A DNA stretch of 64,000 nucleotides from Aphodosoma sp051870875 (GTDB lineage: Bacteria; Bacteroidota; Bacteroidia; Bacteroidales; Paludibacteraceae). The stretch covers positions 1 through 64,000 of the forward strand of contig JBJECG010000059.1 of NCBI GenBank assembly GCA_051870875.1, in the 5' to 3' direction. A program made the translations under genes and the position numbers. Within the stretch, counting starts at the first letter, position 1. Each line of letters starts with the position of its first letter. The notes below the pieces were generated by a model. The model had not been told where the DNA came from and did no database searches. It worked only from the letters and a program-made list of their open reading frames with translations. Of the stretch, positions 35,578-43,877 are shown piece by piece.

Positions 35578-37287
35578 TCAATTTGACGCCCTTATGTTTC
35601 TGTAATAACGGCAGAATCCTTCTCCCATTACGAGCCTTACATTGTGACATGAATAGCCGCGCCGCAACAGTTCGGCAGTTATCATTATGATTTGGCTTTC
35701 ATCATCGCAACCTGGCACTCCGCCTCCGCCGTCGAAATCCGATCCGATGCCCACATGATCCGCTCCGGCTATGCTGACAAGATGTCCGATATGATCGCAG
35801 ACAGTGCTGATATCGGCATTTCCGTCCGATTGCAGGAAATAGTTGTACAGACACACATGTATCCTGCCGCCCGACTGAGCCAGCAGACGGACGGTGTCAT
35901 CGGTCATGTTTCGCGGATGCCGGCACAATGCGCCGGCCGACGTATGAGTGGCTATAACGGGCTGACAGCTGTATTCTATAGCCTGGCAGACTGTTGATTC
36001 AGAAGCGTGCGACACATCGACCATCATTCCGAGACGATTCATTTCACGGATGACCTCTCTTCCGAAATCCGACAGACCGCCATTGGTGCCGGTACCTCGT
36101 GCGGAATCGCATATGTCATTGTCTCCATTGTGGCAGAGTGTGATATACCTTACACCCATATTGTAGAACCTTTCCACATTGGCAATATCACCTGCCAGGG
36201 CAAATCCGTTTTCAAGTCCGAAATATACCTTGGTGCGATCATCCCCGAACGTTTTTTGCATATCATCGCCACCAAGTACCGCCAAGTCGGGATTGGCAAC
36301 TACCTCGTTGCGCAACCGTTGCAGTGTATCCACGGCAATATGGTGTGCCTCAACAGCTTTTGCATAGTAGTCACCGTCAGTAGGAGCGGCTGTCTGTGGC
36401 AGATATGCCACCATGAAAAGTGCGCCTATACCGCCGTCAACCGTCTTGCGGAAATCAACCTTTATCCTGTCGGCAGGCTGTCGGGAACCCAGATCGGTGT
36501 CGGGAGTCCATACCATAGGAGTATCGGTATGGGTATCGGTCACACAAACAGTACGGTGTATGTTGCGTGCAGTGCTGTATATTTCGGCTTCCTGTTTGAG
36601 CCAGTCAAACAGAGCCTGCTGTTCAGGATGGTGGCGGCGGAGATTCTCGGGATGCCACTGCACGCCTGCCATGGGATAACGAGGATGTTCCATAGCCTCG
36701 ACAATACCGTCAGGAGCTGTGGCCGAAACCATCCAACCGGGTGCCACATTGCGTACCGCCTGGTGGTGGAATGTGTTGACTTCCACCGCAGCCTTCCCCA
36801 TAATCCGGCGAAGCAACGTGCCGTCCGTGAGGTTCACGGTATGGGTAGTCTGTTCACGTCCGGCAGTCTGGGAATGTTCCAACAGGTGTCCGCCTGGCAA
36901 CTGCGTATAGATATCCTGATAGATATCCCCTCCGAAAAATACGTTCATGGCCTGCATTCCGCGGCAGATGCCGAGCACAGGCAGACAAAGTTCGTAGGCT
37001 ATGCGCACCAGCGTCAGGTCGTACACGTCGCGCAGTTCATCAGGCGTATTGCTCTCTGGCATCAGTTCCTCGCCCCAGTGGCTCGGATGTATGTCTCCGC
37101 CGCCTATCATCAGCAGTCCGTCCACACGTTGAAGCGTATGCCGCAAAGTGTCTTCGTTGTCCGTTACCGGTATGACGACAGGAGTAACACCCATATCAGC
37201 TATGCAGCCGACATACGCCTCCGCCACACGGTGTGCACCATCGGCAAGACCGGCCGATACGCCTATTGTAAGTATCCGTTCCATCAT
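35578..37287 (-). CDS. fusion of a class I glutamine amidotransferase (C26) and a membrane dipeptidase (M19)
   Basis: A 569-residue two-enzyme protein. Residues 1-235 resemble gamma-glutamyl-GABA hydrolase: GLLMIGGGDIHPSHW, nucleophile C108 in LGICRGMQAMN and the His-Glu pair in GVQWHPEN. Residues 250-569 are a renal-dipeptidase-like M19 domain: DTHTDTPMVW (H-x-D zinc ligands), VYFGLENGFALAG (bridging Glu), VDVSHASE, IATHTSAGALCRHPRNMTDD and VGIGSDFDGGGGVPG. No signal peptide is visible, so it is probably cytosolic. Together the two halves could clear gamma-glutamyl compounds and dipeptides. Confidence 0.88.
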   Translation of the reverse strand: MMERILTIGVSAGLADGAHRVAEAYVGCIADMGVTPVVIPVTDNEDTLRHTLQRVDGLLMIGGGDIHPSHWGEELMPESNTPDELRDVYDLTLVRIAYELCLPVLGICRGMQAMNVFFGGDIYQDIYTQLPGGHLLEHSQTAGREQTTHTVNLTDGTLLRRIMGKAAVEVNTFHHQAVRNVAPGWMVSATAPDGIVEAMEHPRYPMAGVQWHPENLRRHHPEQQALFDWLKQEAEIYSTARNIHRTVCVTDTHTDTPMVWTPDTDLGSRQPADRIKVDFRKTVDGGIGALFMVAYLPQTAAPTDGDYYAKAVEAHHIAVDTLQRLRNEVVANPDLAVLGGDDMQKTFGDDRTKVYFGLENGFALAGDIANVERFYNMGVRYITLCHNGDNDICDSARGTGTNGGLSDFGREVIREMNRLGMMVDVSHASESTVCQAIEYSCQPVIATHTSAGALCRHPRNMTDDTVRLLAQSGGRIHVCLYNYFLQSDGNADISTVCDHIGHLVSIAGADHVGIGSDFDGGGGVPGCDDESQIIMITAELLRRGYSCHNVRLVMGEGFCRYYRNIRASN

Positions 37288-37294
37288 ACAACCA

Positions 37295-38599
37295 TCAGTA
37301 TCTTATCCACTTTATCAGTTCTCCCCACGACGGCTTCTTGCCGTACATCAGGATGCCGACACGGTATATCTTGGCCGACAGCCAGATGGATCCTGCCACG
37401 GTCACCGCCAGAAGCCCGAGCGATACGGCGATCTGCCATACCGGCACATCAAACGGTATACGTACCATCATGACTATGGGCGAAGTAAAAGGTATGAGCG
37501 AACACCAGAATGCAAGCGGGCCGTCGGGATTTCCGGCACTGTAAATCCCCGCATAAAGGGCAAAAAGCACTATGATGGTAATCGGCATCATGAACTGCGA
37601 TGTGTCGTTTGCATTGTTGACAGCCGCCCCTATTGCGGCAAAAAGAGAAGCATACAGCAGGTAACCGCCTATAAAATAGACTATAAACATGACTGCAATA
37701 TAAGTCCAGTTGATTGACGACACAGCAGCCAGCATGCTGCCGGCCATAGCCTGTCTTTCGGATAGCGGCACCGTCCCGGCTGCCGCCGTATCCTGCATAC
37801 TGCCCATATCAATGCCCACGACTCCCGAAAAGACAGCCACCAATGCACCGGTCATCACTATCCACAGCACCACCTGGGTAAGACAGGTAAGAGCCACAGC
37901 TATGATTTTGCCCCACATCAGCTGCCACGGCTTTACCGAACACACCATCACCTCTACTATCCGGTTGGCCTTTTCGTCAACTACGGCCGACATCACCTGA
38001 GACCCGCTGACGAATATGAACATGTATATGACAAACGTTGCAATCATGCCTATTATCATGGCAATGTCGGCATCCGACGAGTTTTCGTGCCCATCATCGT
38101 CCCACTTGTATGTCGACACCGATATGCTCGTTTGCGCATCGGCTATCATCTGCTCGATACCGGGTATATTGTAGGCTTCAAGTTTGGTATGCTCCACGTA
38201 GTCCGAAAGTTCGCGCTCCACATAACGGCGCACCTCATTCGGCACCTGCTTGGCACTGTATATCGACACGGCATTTCCGTTCCTCGCCAAGTCATCGTTT
38301 ATTGTCAGCAACATCACAGAATTGCGGCGGTAGTCTTCGGTATCGACGGCATCCGCATCCTCCACCACATCGAACCGGCATACATCGGTTTCCAGCGACC
38401 TGAAAAAACCGCCGTACAAACCAGTCCTGTCCACCACAGCCAGCACACGTTCCTCATCGTCATCAAAAGAGGCCAGCCACAACGGCACAAAAATCACCGC
38501 CGCGAGCAGCACCGGCATCAGAAACGTAAGCAGTATAAATGATTTTTTCGCGACCCTGTTCTTGTATTCCTGTGATATTATTATCGATATCTTGTTCAT
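37295..38599 (-). CDS. ABC transporter permease (NatB/ABC2 type)
   Basis: A 434-residue permease: one N-terminal helix (FILLTFLMPVLLAAVIFVPL), a large extracytoplasmic domain (residues about 45-180) and a cluster of five or six helices to the C-terminus. IFVSGSQVMSAVVDEKANRIVEVMV is the hallmark of the NatB/YhaP sodium- or antibiotic-export permease group. A matching ATPase is not adjacent: the upstream neighbour is divergent and downstream is the dipeptidase fusion. It lies 7 bases before that fusion gene, so the two may be cotranscribed. Substrate unknown. Confidence 0.87.
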   Translation of the reverse strand: MNKISIIISQEYKNRVAKKSFILLTFLMPVLLAAVIFVPLWLASFDDDEERVLAVVDRTGLYGGFFRSLETDVCRFDVVEDADAVDTEDYRRNSVMLLTINDDLARNGNAVSIYSAKQVPNEVRRYVERELSDYVEHTKLEAYNIPGIEQMIADAQTSISVSTYKWDDDGHENSSDADIAMIIGMIATFVIYMFIFVSGSQVMSAVVDEKANRIVEVMVCSVKPWQLMWGKIIAVALTCLTQVVLWIVMTGALVAVFSGVVGIDMGSMQDTAAAGTVPLSERQAMAGSMLAAVSSINWTYIAVMFIVYFIGGYLLYASLFAAIGAAVNNANDTSQFMMPITIIVLFALYAGIYSAGNPDGPLAFWCSLIPFTSPIVMMVRIPFDVPVWQIAVSLGLLAVTVAGSIWLSAKIYRVGILMYGKKPSWGELIKWIRY

Positions 38600-38984
38600 A
38601 ATACGTATGTTATGGTCTTAAACAGCAATTCCGTACGATATGCCGACACAAACGGTCTATTACCTTGCAAATGTACAAAAATAGTTCGTAATAATTGCAT
38701 ATTTGCGCTTAAACCGCCCGCCATCCCCGATTTGAGTCCAACCGGTATCACCAGAACTCACATTGGTATAATTGCCGGCCACGCCTATACGTCCCCGGTC
38801 TTTCGCTTTATTCTGACGCTTTGCACACGACAAATTCAGTTAATTCCCGACCGTTTCCATCCGTTCAATATTAAATTTTCACAATTCATTTTGTATTCCA
38901 AGAAAAAACATCTACCTTTGCGGTGTTACAGTGCAGTTGGACTGTACTATATTAAGTATTAACCAATTATCATTTTTTGTTATC
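38600..38984. other. divergent promoter region
   Basis: 385 bases between divergent genes. For the minus strand, CAAATGTA at 38668-38675 is a TAnnTTTG box (TACATTTG) about 70 bases before the permease start, without a good -33 element. For the plus strand, a full promoter lies at 38890-38920. Nothing else seen. Confidence 0.55.
38890..38920 (+). promoter_or_regulatory. full Bacteroidota promoter (TTTG, 19-base spacer, TACCTTTG)
   Basis: TTTG at 38890-38893 and TACCTTTG at 38913-38920 are exact matches to both consensus elements with a 19-base spacer. Transcription would start near 38927, about 58 bases before the start codon at 38985. Confidence 0.8.
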
Positions 38985-40358
38985 ATGAAAAAGATTACTT
39001 TATTCTTGTCATTGTGCCTCGCTTCTGTCTTTGCCATGGCAGAAGGCGTTTACGTGACACCGAAAGTAGATGGCAGCTCAGTTTTCCCTGAAGGCATTTC
39101 GGCCAACAAAAAATACGTTGTAGGCCAAAGCGGAGAGGGTATCCTCTGGATGTGGGAACTCGAAACAGGCAGATTCTACAATATCGCCGAATCCGGCAAC
39201 ACCGATGTCGAGATCATCGAACCGGATAACAACAGTGCCTCAGCCGTTGCCGACAATGGTGTTGTGGCCGGTTCCATCAACGGTGTACCTGCCTATTACC
39301 GCAATGGCAAATGGAACTCTCTCATGGCTGAAGCCGAACAGGGAAATGCGTTTGCCATTACACCCGATGCTTCTATAATTGCAGGTGCAACTTGGGACCT
39401 TAACTTGACAACAATCCCTCTCGTATGGTATTACGATGCAGAGAATGACACTTACGGACTTCCCGACACATTGAAATTCGAGTATCCGGGATTTGTATTT
39501 GACGGAGCAGAAGTCACCGACATATCTGCAGACGGCAAGATTATCGCAGGTTTTGTCATAGACAATGCATCCGGACATTGGTTGGGTTGCCTTTGGAAAT
39601 ACAACGATGAGACCAAAGACTATGATTTCGATTTCTATTCAAAGCGCGTTGCAGACGCTTCGGAAGGTGTCTTTTTCGAATTCGCTTCAGACCGTGTCCG
39701 TATTTCCGACAATGGAGAATGGCTCGTAGGTGAAAGAACCGAAACCAACGAATATTGGGAGGGAGGGGTTCCTGCCCGTTACAACATCAAGGACGATACG
39801 TATGAAATATTGATGGATGTAGCTGCTCCGGAAGGTAACACAGTTTGTACCGACATAGCCGACGATGGTACGGTTGTATGTTTCCACGAAGATGAAGGTG
39901 CAATGATAGAGCGTCGCGGCTACATCGTTCCTGCCGGCAAAGACAGACGCCAAACCGCTGCCGAATATTACGCTGAAAAAGGTGTTGAGATGCCCGACGG
40001 ATTTGCCGACAATATGAATGCCGTATTCGCTATATCATCAGATGCCCGTCTCTTCGTCGGCATATTTATGGATGCCGAGAACAGCATTATGCCATACGCA
40101 GTGGATTTGGACGGCAACGTTACTTCAGCCCTCAACAAAATAGAAGCGGATGACAACTTCTGCTCTATGGACGGCAATGAACTCCGCCTGAATGACGAAG
40201 TTTCTGACTTGCGCATCATCACTGTCAGCGCACAGACAGTTTACAGCCAGGCTGCTCCTGCCTCTGTCATCAACCTCGACAACCTCAACGCCGGCGTATA
40301 TGTCGTAGTGGCAAACAAAGACGGCAAACTCGTCTCTTCAAAAATAGCTGTTTATTAA
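38985..40358 (+). CDS. secreted repeat protein with a C-terminal sorting-like domain
   Basis: A 457-residue secreted protein. MKKITLFLSLCLASVFAMAE is a clean signal peptide. The mature part has repeats of about 50 residues around phrases such as ISANKKYVVGQSG, ADNGVVAGSINGVPAYYRNG, ISADGKIIAGFVID and ISSDARLFVGIFMD, the pattern of a beta-propeller-like fold. The end (NLDNLNAGVYVVVANKDGKLVSSKIAVY, positions 40273-40355) resembles a type IX secretion sorting domain, but no T9SS gene is in the window. It has its own strong promoter and terminator. Function unknown. Confidence 0.8.
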   Translation: MKKITLFLSLCLASVFAMAEGVYVTPKVDGSSVFPEGISANKKYVVGQSGEGILWMWELETGRFYNIAESGNTDVEIIEPDNNSASAVADNGVVAGSINGVPAYYRNGKWNSLMAEAEQGNAFAITPDASIIAGATWDLNLTTIPLVWYYDAENDTYGLPDTLKFEYPGFVFDGAEVTDISADGKIIAGFVIDNASGHWLGCLWKYNDETKDYDFDFYSKRVADASEGVFFEFASDRVRISDNGEWLVGERTETNEYWEGGVPARYNIKDDTYEILMDVAAPEGNTVCTDIADDGTVVCFHEDEGAMIERRGYIVPAGKDRRQTAAEYYAEKGVEMPDGFADNMNAVFAISSDARLFVGIFMDAENSIMPYAVDLDGNVTSALNKIEADDNFCSMDGNELRLNDEVSDLRIITVSAQTVYSQAAPASVINLDNLNAGVYVVVANKDGKLVSSKIAVY

Positions 40359-40385
40359 TCTGCAGTCCGCTGTATATTTATAGGC

Positions 40386-40433
40386 AAACCGAAATAGCCT
40401 TTGACCGGAATCGGTCAAAGGCTATTTCGGTTT
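40386..40433 (+). terminator. 22-base-pair perfect hairpin terminator
   Basis: Arms 40386-40407 and 40412-40433 are exact reverse complements around a GAAT loop, 27 bases after the stop of the secreted protein gene. The 5' arm ends in CTTTGACCG. It separates that gene from the opposing DprA-like gene. Confidence 0.8.
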
Positions 40434-40494
40434 ATAGCGCAAATATTATGTGAGTTTCGTATCCTCTGAATATAAGGAAATGATTGAGACGGCC

Positions 40495-41001
40495 TTACAG
40501 ATTGTAAGGCCGGGTGAGGAAGCGGACATTCTGTCTGCCTGCAATGCTGCGGGCTATCTCGCCGCCTGGAGTGCAGTAGCCCACCACTATATGCTGTGCC
40601 ATGCCGAGCATCAGCGCATTGCGGTCCACGGCAGTCCGCCGCGTCATCAGATTGACATCATGTCCGCAATGAGTGCCGACAAGCAGACGCCCACCGGCAA
40701 TAGCCCGCTCAAACGGTGCCGGCAGCACAGCAGGTATAGACTCCGCCATGAGAAGGACGGTAGGTATGCGGAGCATGAGAAACAGGGAAAACGCCATCTG
40801 CTCCATATCCGATTCGTTGCCGCAGATTATACAGTCGCGCCGTGCATCGAGCTGCATTGCCCAACGGCGGATGAATTCCGACAGATTGCGCGGAGTACGC
40901 TGCGAACAGACAAATGCCGTCTTCTCACGTTCCAGCAACGACATCTCGCCGAGCCATGTCATGCCGGATGCCTGAACTGTCATTTTATGAATATCATCCA
41001 T
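40495..41001 (-). CDS. DprA/Smf-like Rossmann-fold protein
   Basis: A 168-residue protein with the Rossmann layout of DNA-processing (DprA/Smf) proteins: EREKTAFVCSQRTPRN near residue 24, DCIICGNESDMEQMAFSLFL in the centre, VLLMAESIPAVLPAP and a closing AGGRLLVGTHC. It is much shorter than true DprA (about 300 residues or more) and lacks the C-terminal winged helix. Short relatives are common in Bacteroidota without known function. Start at 41001 or 40983 (MTVQASGM). It ends 30 bases before nothing else on this strand; the GNAT gene lies just upstream. Confidence 0.6.
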   Translation of the reverse strand: MDDIHKMTVQASGMTWLGEMSLLEREKTAFVCSQRTPRNLSEFIRRWAMQLDARRDCIICGNESDMEQMAFSLFLMLRIPTVLLMAESIPAVLPAPFERAIAGGRLLVGTHCGHDVNLMTRRTAVDRNALMLGMAQHIVVGYCTPGGEIARSIAGRQNVRFLTRPYNL

Positions 41002-41031
41002 CTTTCAGATACCCGAGACTGTGCCGTATAC

Positions 41032-41601
41032 TTATTTTACACCGTACACTTCACGGTGTATGGTGTCTCTCACCATTTCAAACTCGTCCGGCAGCAGTCT
41101 GCCTCCATATTCCATCAGCATAAGAGGCAGGGTGGCTGGTTCGCCGGCCTTATAGCTCGGCTGTATATACGGCAAAGAACATTCTCTGAAACCAAGACGA
41201 CGGTAAAAACGCAGACGGGCCTCCCGCTGTTGTTTTTGTGCTGTAGTAATGCCATTTTCATCCGGCAGTTCCACTTCCAGAATGACCGGCAACCCAAGCT
41301 TCCCCGTCAGGGCACTTACGATTCCGGAACCGATATTGCAGCCCCGTAACTGATGGTCTACGGCAAGGTGTTCGACATATACAAATCTGCCGAACGTCCA
41401 TGTGGTCACCATGCCGGCCACTGCCCCGTCCACCTCAGCCACCATAAACGTGTATCGCGGCTCACCGGCAAGCAATCTGACAATATTGTCCACAGTCCGG
41501 CGTTCTTCCTCCGGAAATGCCTCAAAATATATCTCCATAGCGGCTTCCCACGCCGCAACGTCTGTCCTGACATTTTCCAATGTCATGCTTGCCAAATACA
41601 T
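41032..41601 (-). CDS. GNAT-family N-acetyltransferase
   Basis: A 189-residue acetyltransferase. Acetyl-CoA site elements are visible: MVTTWTFGRFVYVEHLAVDH (beta4), then QLRGCNIGSGIVSAL (the Q/R-x-x-G-x-G/A loop) near residue 85, and RLRFYRRLGFRE near residue 130. The acceptor substrate is unknown. ATG 41586 is an alternative start. It lies 30 bases upstream of the DprA-like gene on the same strand, so both are likely one transcript. Confidence 0.88.
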   Translation of the reverse strand: MYLASMTLENVRTDVAAWEAAMEIYFEAFPEEERRTVDNIVRLLAGEPRYTFMVAEVDGAVAGMVTTWTFGRFVYVEHLAVDHQLRGCNIGSGIVSALTGKLGLPVILEVELPDENGITTAQKQQREARLRFYRRLGFRECSLPYIQPSYKAGEPATLPLMLMEYGGRLLPDEFEMVRDTIHREVYGVK

Positions 41602-41700
41602 TTCTGCAATCGCTTCTTTTTATGAAAAATCAGAATACGGAAAAACCGGCATCCTGCGATATACCTGCAACGGTACGCGGGGATGCCGGTTATGCAAGTA

Positions 41701-41775
41701 TGGTACTCCCGCCGAGAATCGAACTCGGATCTAAGGTTTAGGAAACCTCTATTCTATCCGTTGAACTACGGGAGC
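41701..41775 (-). tRNA. tRNA-Arg (anticodon CCT), CCA encoded
   Basis: Minus-strand cloverleaf: acceptor GCTCCCG with CGGGAGT, D arm region AGTTCAACGGATAGAAT, anticodon loop TTCCTAA, T loop TTCGATT and discriminator A. The mature end CCA is encoded (41701-41703). The anticodon is at 41740-41742 and reads AGG codons. The gene lies between the GNAT gene and yidC. Confidence 0.92.
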
Positions 41776-41869
41776 TTGGGCGGTTTCAACAAGTGAGGGG
41801 GACAAGCCGTAATACCTTTGCCGAAACCGGTTGTACGACAGGCATCGCCATGCCGGCCGCATATCATTG

Positions 41870-43798
41870 TCAGTGGCGGCCTTTGCTGTTGCTGCGCCGT
41901 TGCTGTTCAGCCTGTTGTCTGATGGCCTGCTGCTGTGCGCGCTGTGCGGCTTCAAGCCGTTCCATGAATTTCGACTTCTTCTGTGGTTTTGCCTGCTTTG
42001 AATTGAGTTTTGCAAGCAGTTTGTCTTCATTGACAAAAAGACGGAAGAGATATGTCTGGCCGATAGTGATGAGAAGCGAAACGAAATAGTAGTATGACAG
42101 ACCTGAAGCGTAGTTGTTGAACATGAACATGAACATGACCGGCATCAGATACATCATCCATTTCATCATGCCTGCCCCCGGCTGGTCGGAATTGCCGGTC
42201 GATGACATATTGATTTTTGTGTAGATGATGTTGGTAATGGCCATCAACAGACAGAAGAGCGACACGTGGTTTCCGAAATACGGAGTAATGAGAGGTATGT
42301 ATGTGTCCCATGATATTATGGCATCATACGAGGAAAGGTCATCGGCCCACAGAAAACCCTGGCCGCGAAGTTCGAACGCTGTAGGGAAAAAGCTGAACAT
42401 GGCAAACAGTACCGGCATCTGGAAAAGCATCGGCAGACATCCGCTCATCGGACTTACCCCCACACGCTGATAGAGAGCCATCGTGGCCTGCTGGCGTTCC
42501 ATGGCTTTTTCGGCCGGAATGCGGGCGTTGATTTCGTCTATTTGCGGTTTCAACACACGCATCTTGGCTGTTGACATGTATGACTTGAAGGTAAAAGGCA
42601 GTATGACTATCTTGATCACTATGGTCATCAGCAATATGATGATGCCGTAGTTTGTGATATACCGGCCGAAAAAGTTGAACATCGGTATGATGGCTCCGGT
42701 GGTTATCCAACGGAATATCTTCCAACCCATCGGTATGATATGCTGTAAGTACATGCGGTCATCTCGATCCACGCCCAAGTCGTATGATTTCAGCACTTTG
42801 TACTGGTTAGGGCCGTAATATGCATGCAGTGTGGTAGGGTGCGCACCGGAAGGGTCGAAATATACCGAAGCCTCCATACTGTGACGTTTGATGTAATCGG
42901 ATGTGGCGGGCATGGTTTCGGTTTTGACGGAGGTGGCGGAGAAAGCATCATCGGCTATCATGATGGTGCTGAAGAAGTGATCCTTGAATGCAACCCAACG
43001 TACACGTCCGGCCAGATCTTCTTGGTCATTGCCCGATTCAGAGAGGTGATCCATATCATCTGACACGAATTTGTAGTTGAGCGTTGCATAACGGCTTTCA
43101 AACTTACGGCCTTTTTCGTTCTGGCGGACAAGAGTGCTCCATTGCATGTCAAGGGCACCGGTGTTGGCCGACAGCACGTGACCCATGTTGTGTGCCACGA
43201 TGTCCATACGGATCATGAAATCGTCATCAGGTATGGTGTACATGAAATCGAGCCATGTGGCAGAATCAATTGTCATGCGCATACGCACCGTCTGGGCAGA
43301 ATCGGCGACGGTGACTGTAGGTTCGAAATAGAGATCTGAAGTATTGAGTATCCGGTTGTCTCGGGTGAAGAGAGTGAAACCGAGAGCAGCTTCATCGGTA
43401 TCGAACAGGTACATGGGCAACGAGTCGTAACGTGTGTATCCTTTGACTTCTGCAGCCGATACCCGCCCGCCCTTATTGCTGAATGTAAGGCGTATCCGAC
43501 TGTTCTCCACTACAGTTTTTCCGTCAGTGCCGATAGTGGCCGGAGCAAATGCACCGTATATTCTTGTCAGTGAAGCAGTGTCAGCAGCCACAGTGCCGAC
43601 AGCAGCCAAAGAGTCGCGGAGAGTCTGCTGCCGCTCCATTTCGCGCTCACGGAGCATGTTGGCTTCGTTGACGGCGGCTATGGAATCCTGTATCTGTCTG
43701 CGGCGTGCCAGCTCCTCCTTGCTTGGCTGGTTAAGCCAGCTGAAACCGGCTATTACGGCCAGTATCAGTACCAGTCCTATGATTGTGTTCTTGTCCAT
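41870..43798 (-). CDS. yidC: membrane protein insertase YidC
   Basis: A 642-residue Bacteroidota-type YidC. It has an N-terminal anchor helix (IIGLVLILAVIAGFSWL), a large periplasmic beta domain (residues about 60-350) and the conserved insertase core with five helices: WGIIILLMTIVIKI-like NYGIIILLMTIVIKIVILPF near residue 393, PMSGCLPMLFQMPVLFAMF near 455. The Lys/Arg/Gln-rich tail is typical. It inserts inner-membrane proteins with or after SecYEG. The gene follows pyrG on the same strand by 79 bases, a common Bacteroidota order. Confidence 0.97.
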   Translation of the reverse strand: MDKNTIIGLVLILAVIAGFSWLNQPSKEELARRRQIQDSIAAVNEANMLREREMERQQTLRDSLAAVGTVAADTASLTRIYGAFAPATIGTDGKTVVENSRIRLTFSNKGGRVSAAEVKGYTRYDSLPMYLFDTDEAALGFTLFTRDNRILNTSDLYFEPTVTVADSAQTVRMRMTIDSATWLDFMYTIPDDDFMIRMDIVAHNMGHVLSANTGALDMQWSTLVRQNEKGRKFESRYATLNYKFVSDDMDHLSESGNDQEDLAGRVRWVAFKDHFFSTIMIADDAFSATSVKTETMPATSDYIKRHSMEASVYFDPSGAHPTTLHAYYGPNQYKVLKSYDLGVDRDDRMYLQHIIPMGWKIFRWITTGAIIPMFNFFGRYITNYGIIILLMTIVIKIVILPFTFKSYMSTAKMRVLKPQIDEINARIPAEKAMERQQATMALYQRVGVSPMSGCLPMLFQMPVLFAMFSFFPTAFELRGQGFLWADDLSSYDAIISWDTYIPLITPYFGNHVSLFCLLMAITNIIYTKINMSSTGNSDQPGAGMMKWMMYLMPVMFMFMFNNYASGLSYYYFVSLLITIGQTYLFRLFVNEDKLLAKLNSKQAKPQKKSKFMERLEAAQRAQQQAIRQQAEQQRRSNSKGRH

Positions 43799-43877
43799 TC
43801 GTCAGTAAATGCCACACGGAGGTATGATGTGTCCGGTGGGGTATGTAAGTGGTTTGAATATCCGTATATAATTTCAA

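Noticed and set aside
36007..37473. Plus-strand open frame (488 codons) opposite the amidotransferase/dipeptidase fusion
   Set aside because: Antisense of a clearly real gene; no recognisable domain.
40495..41001. True DprA competence protein
   Set aside because: Far too short and lacking the C-terminal domain; only called DprA-like.
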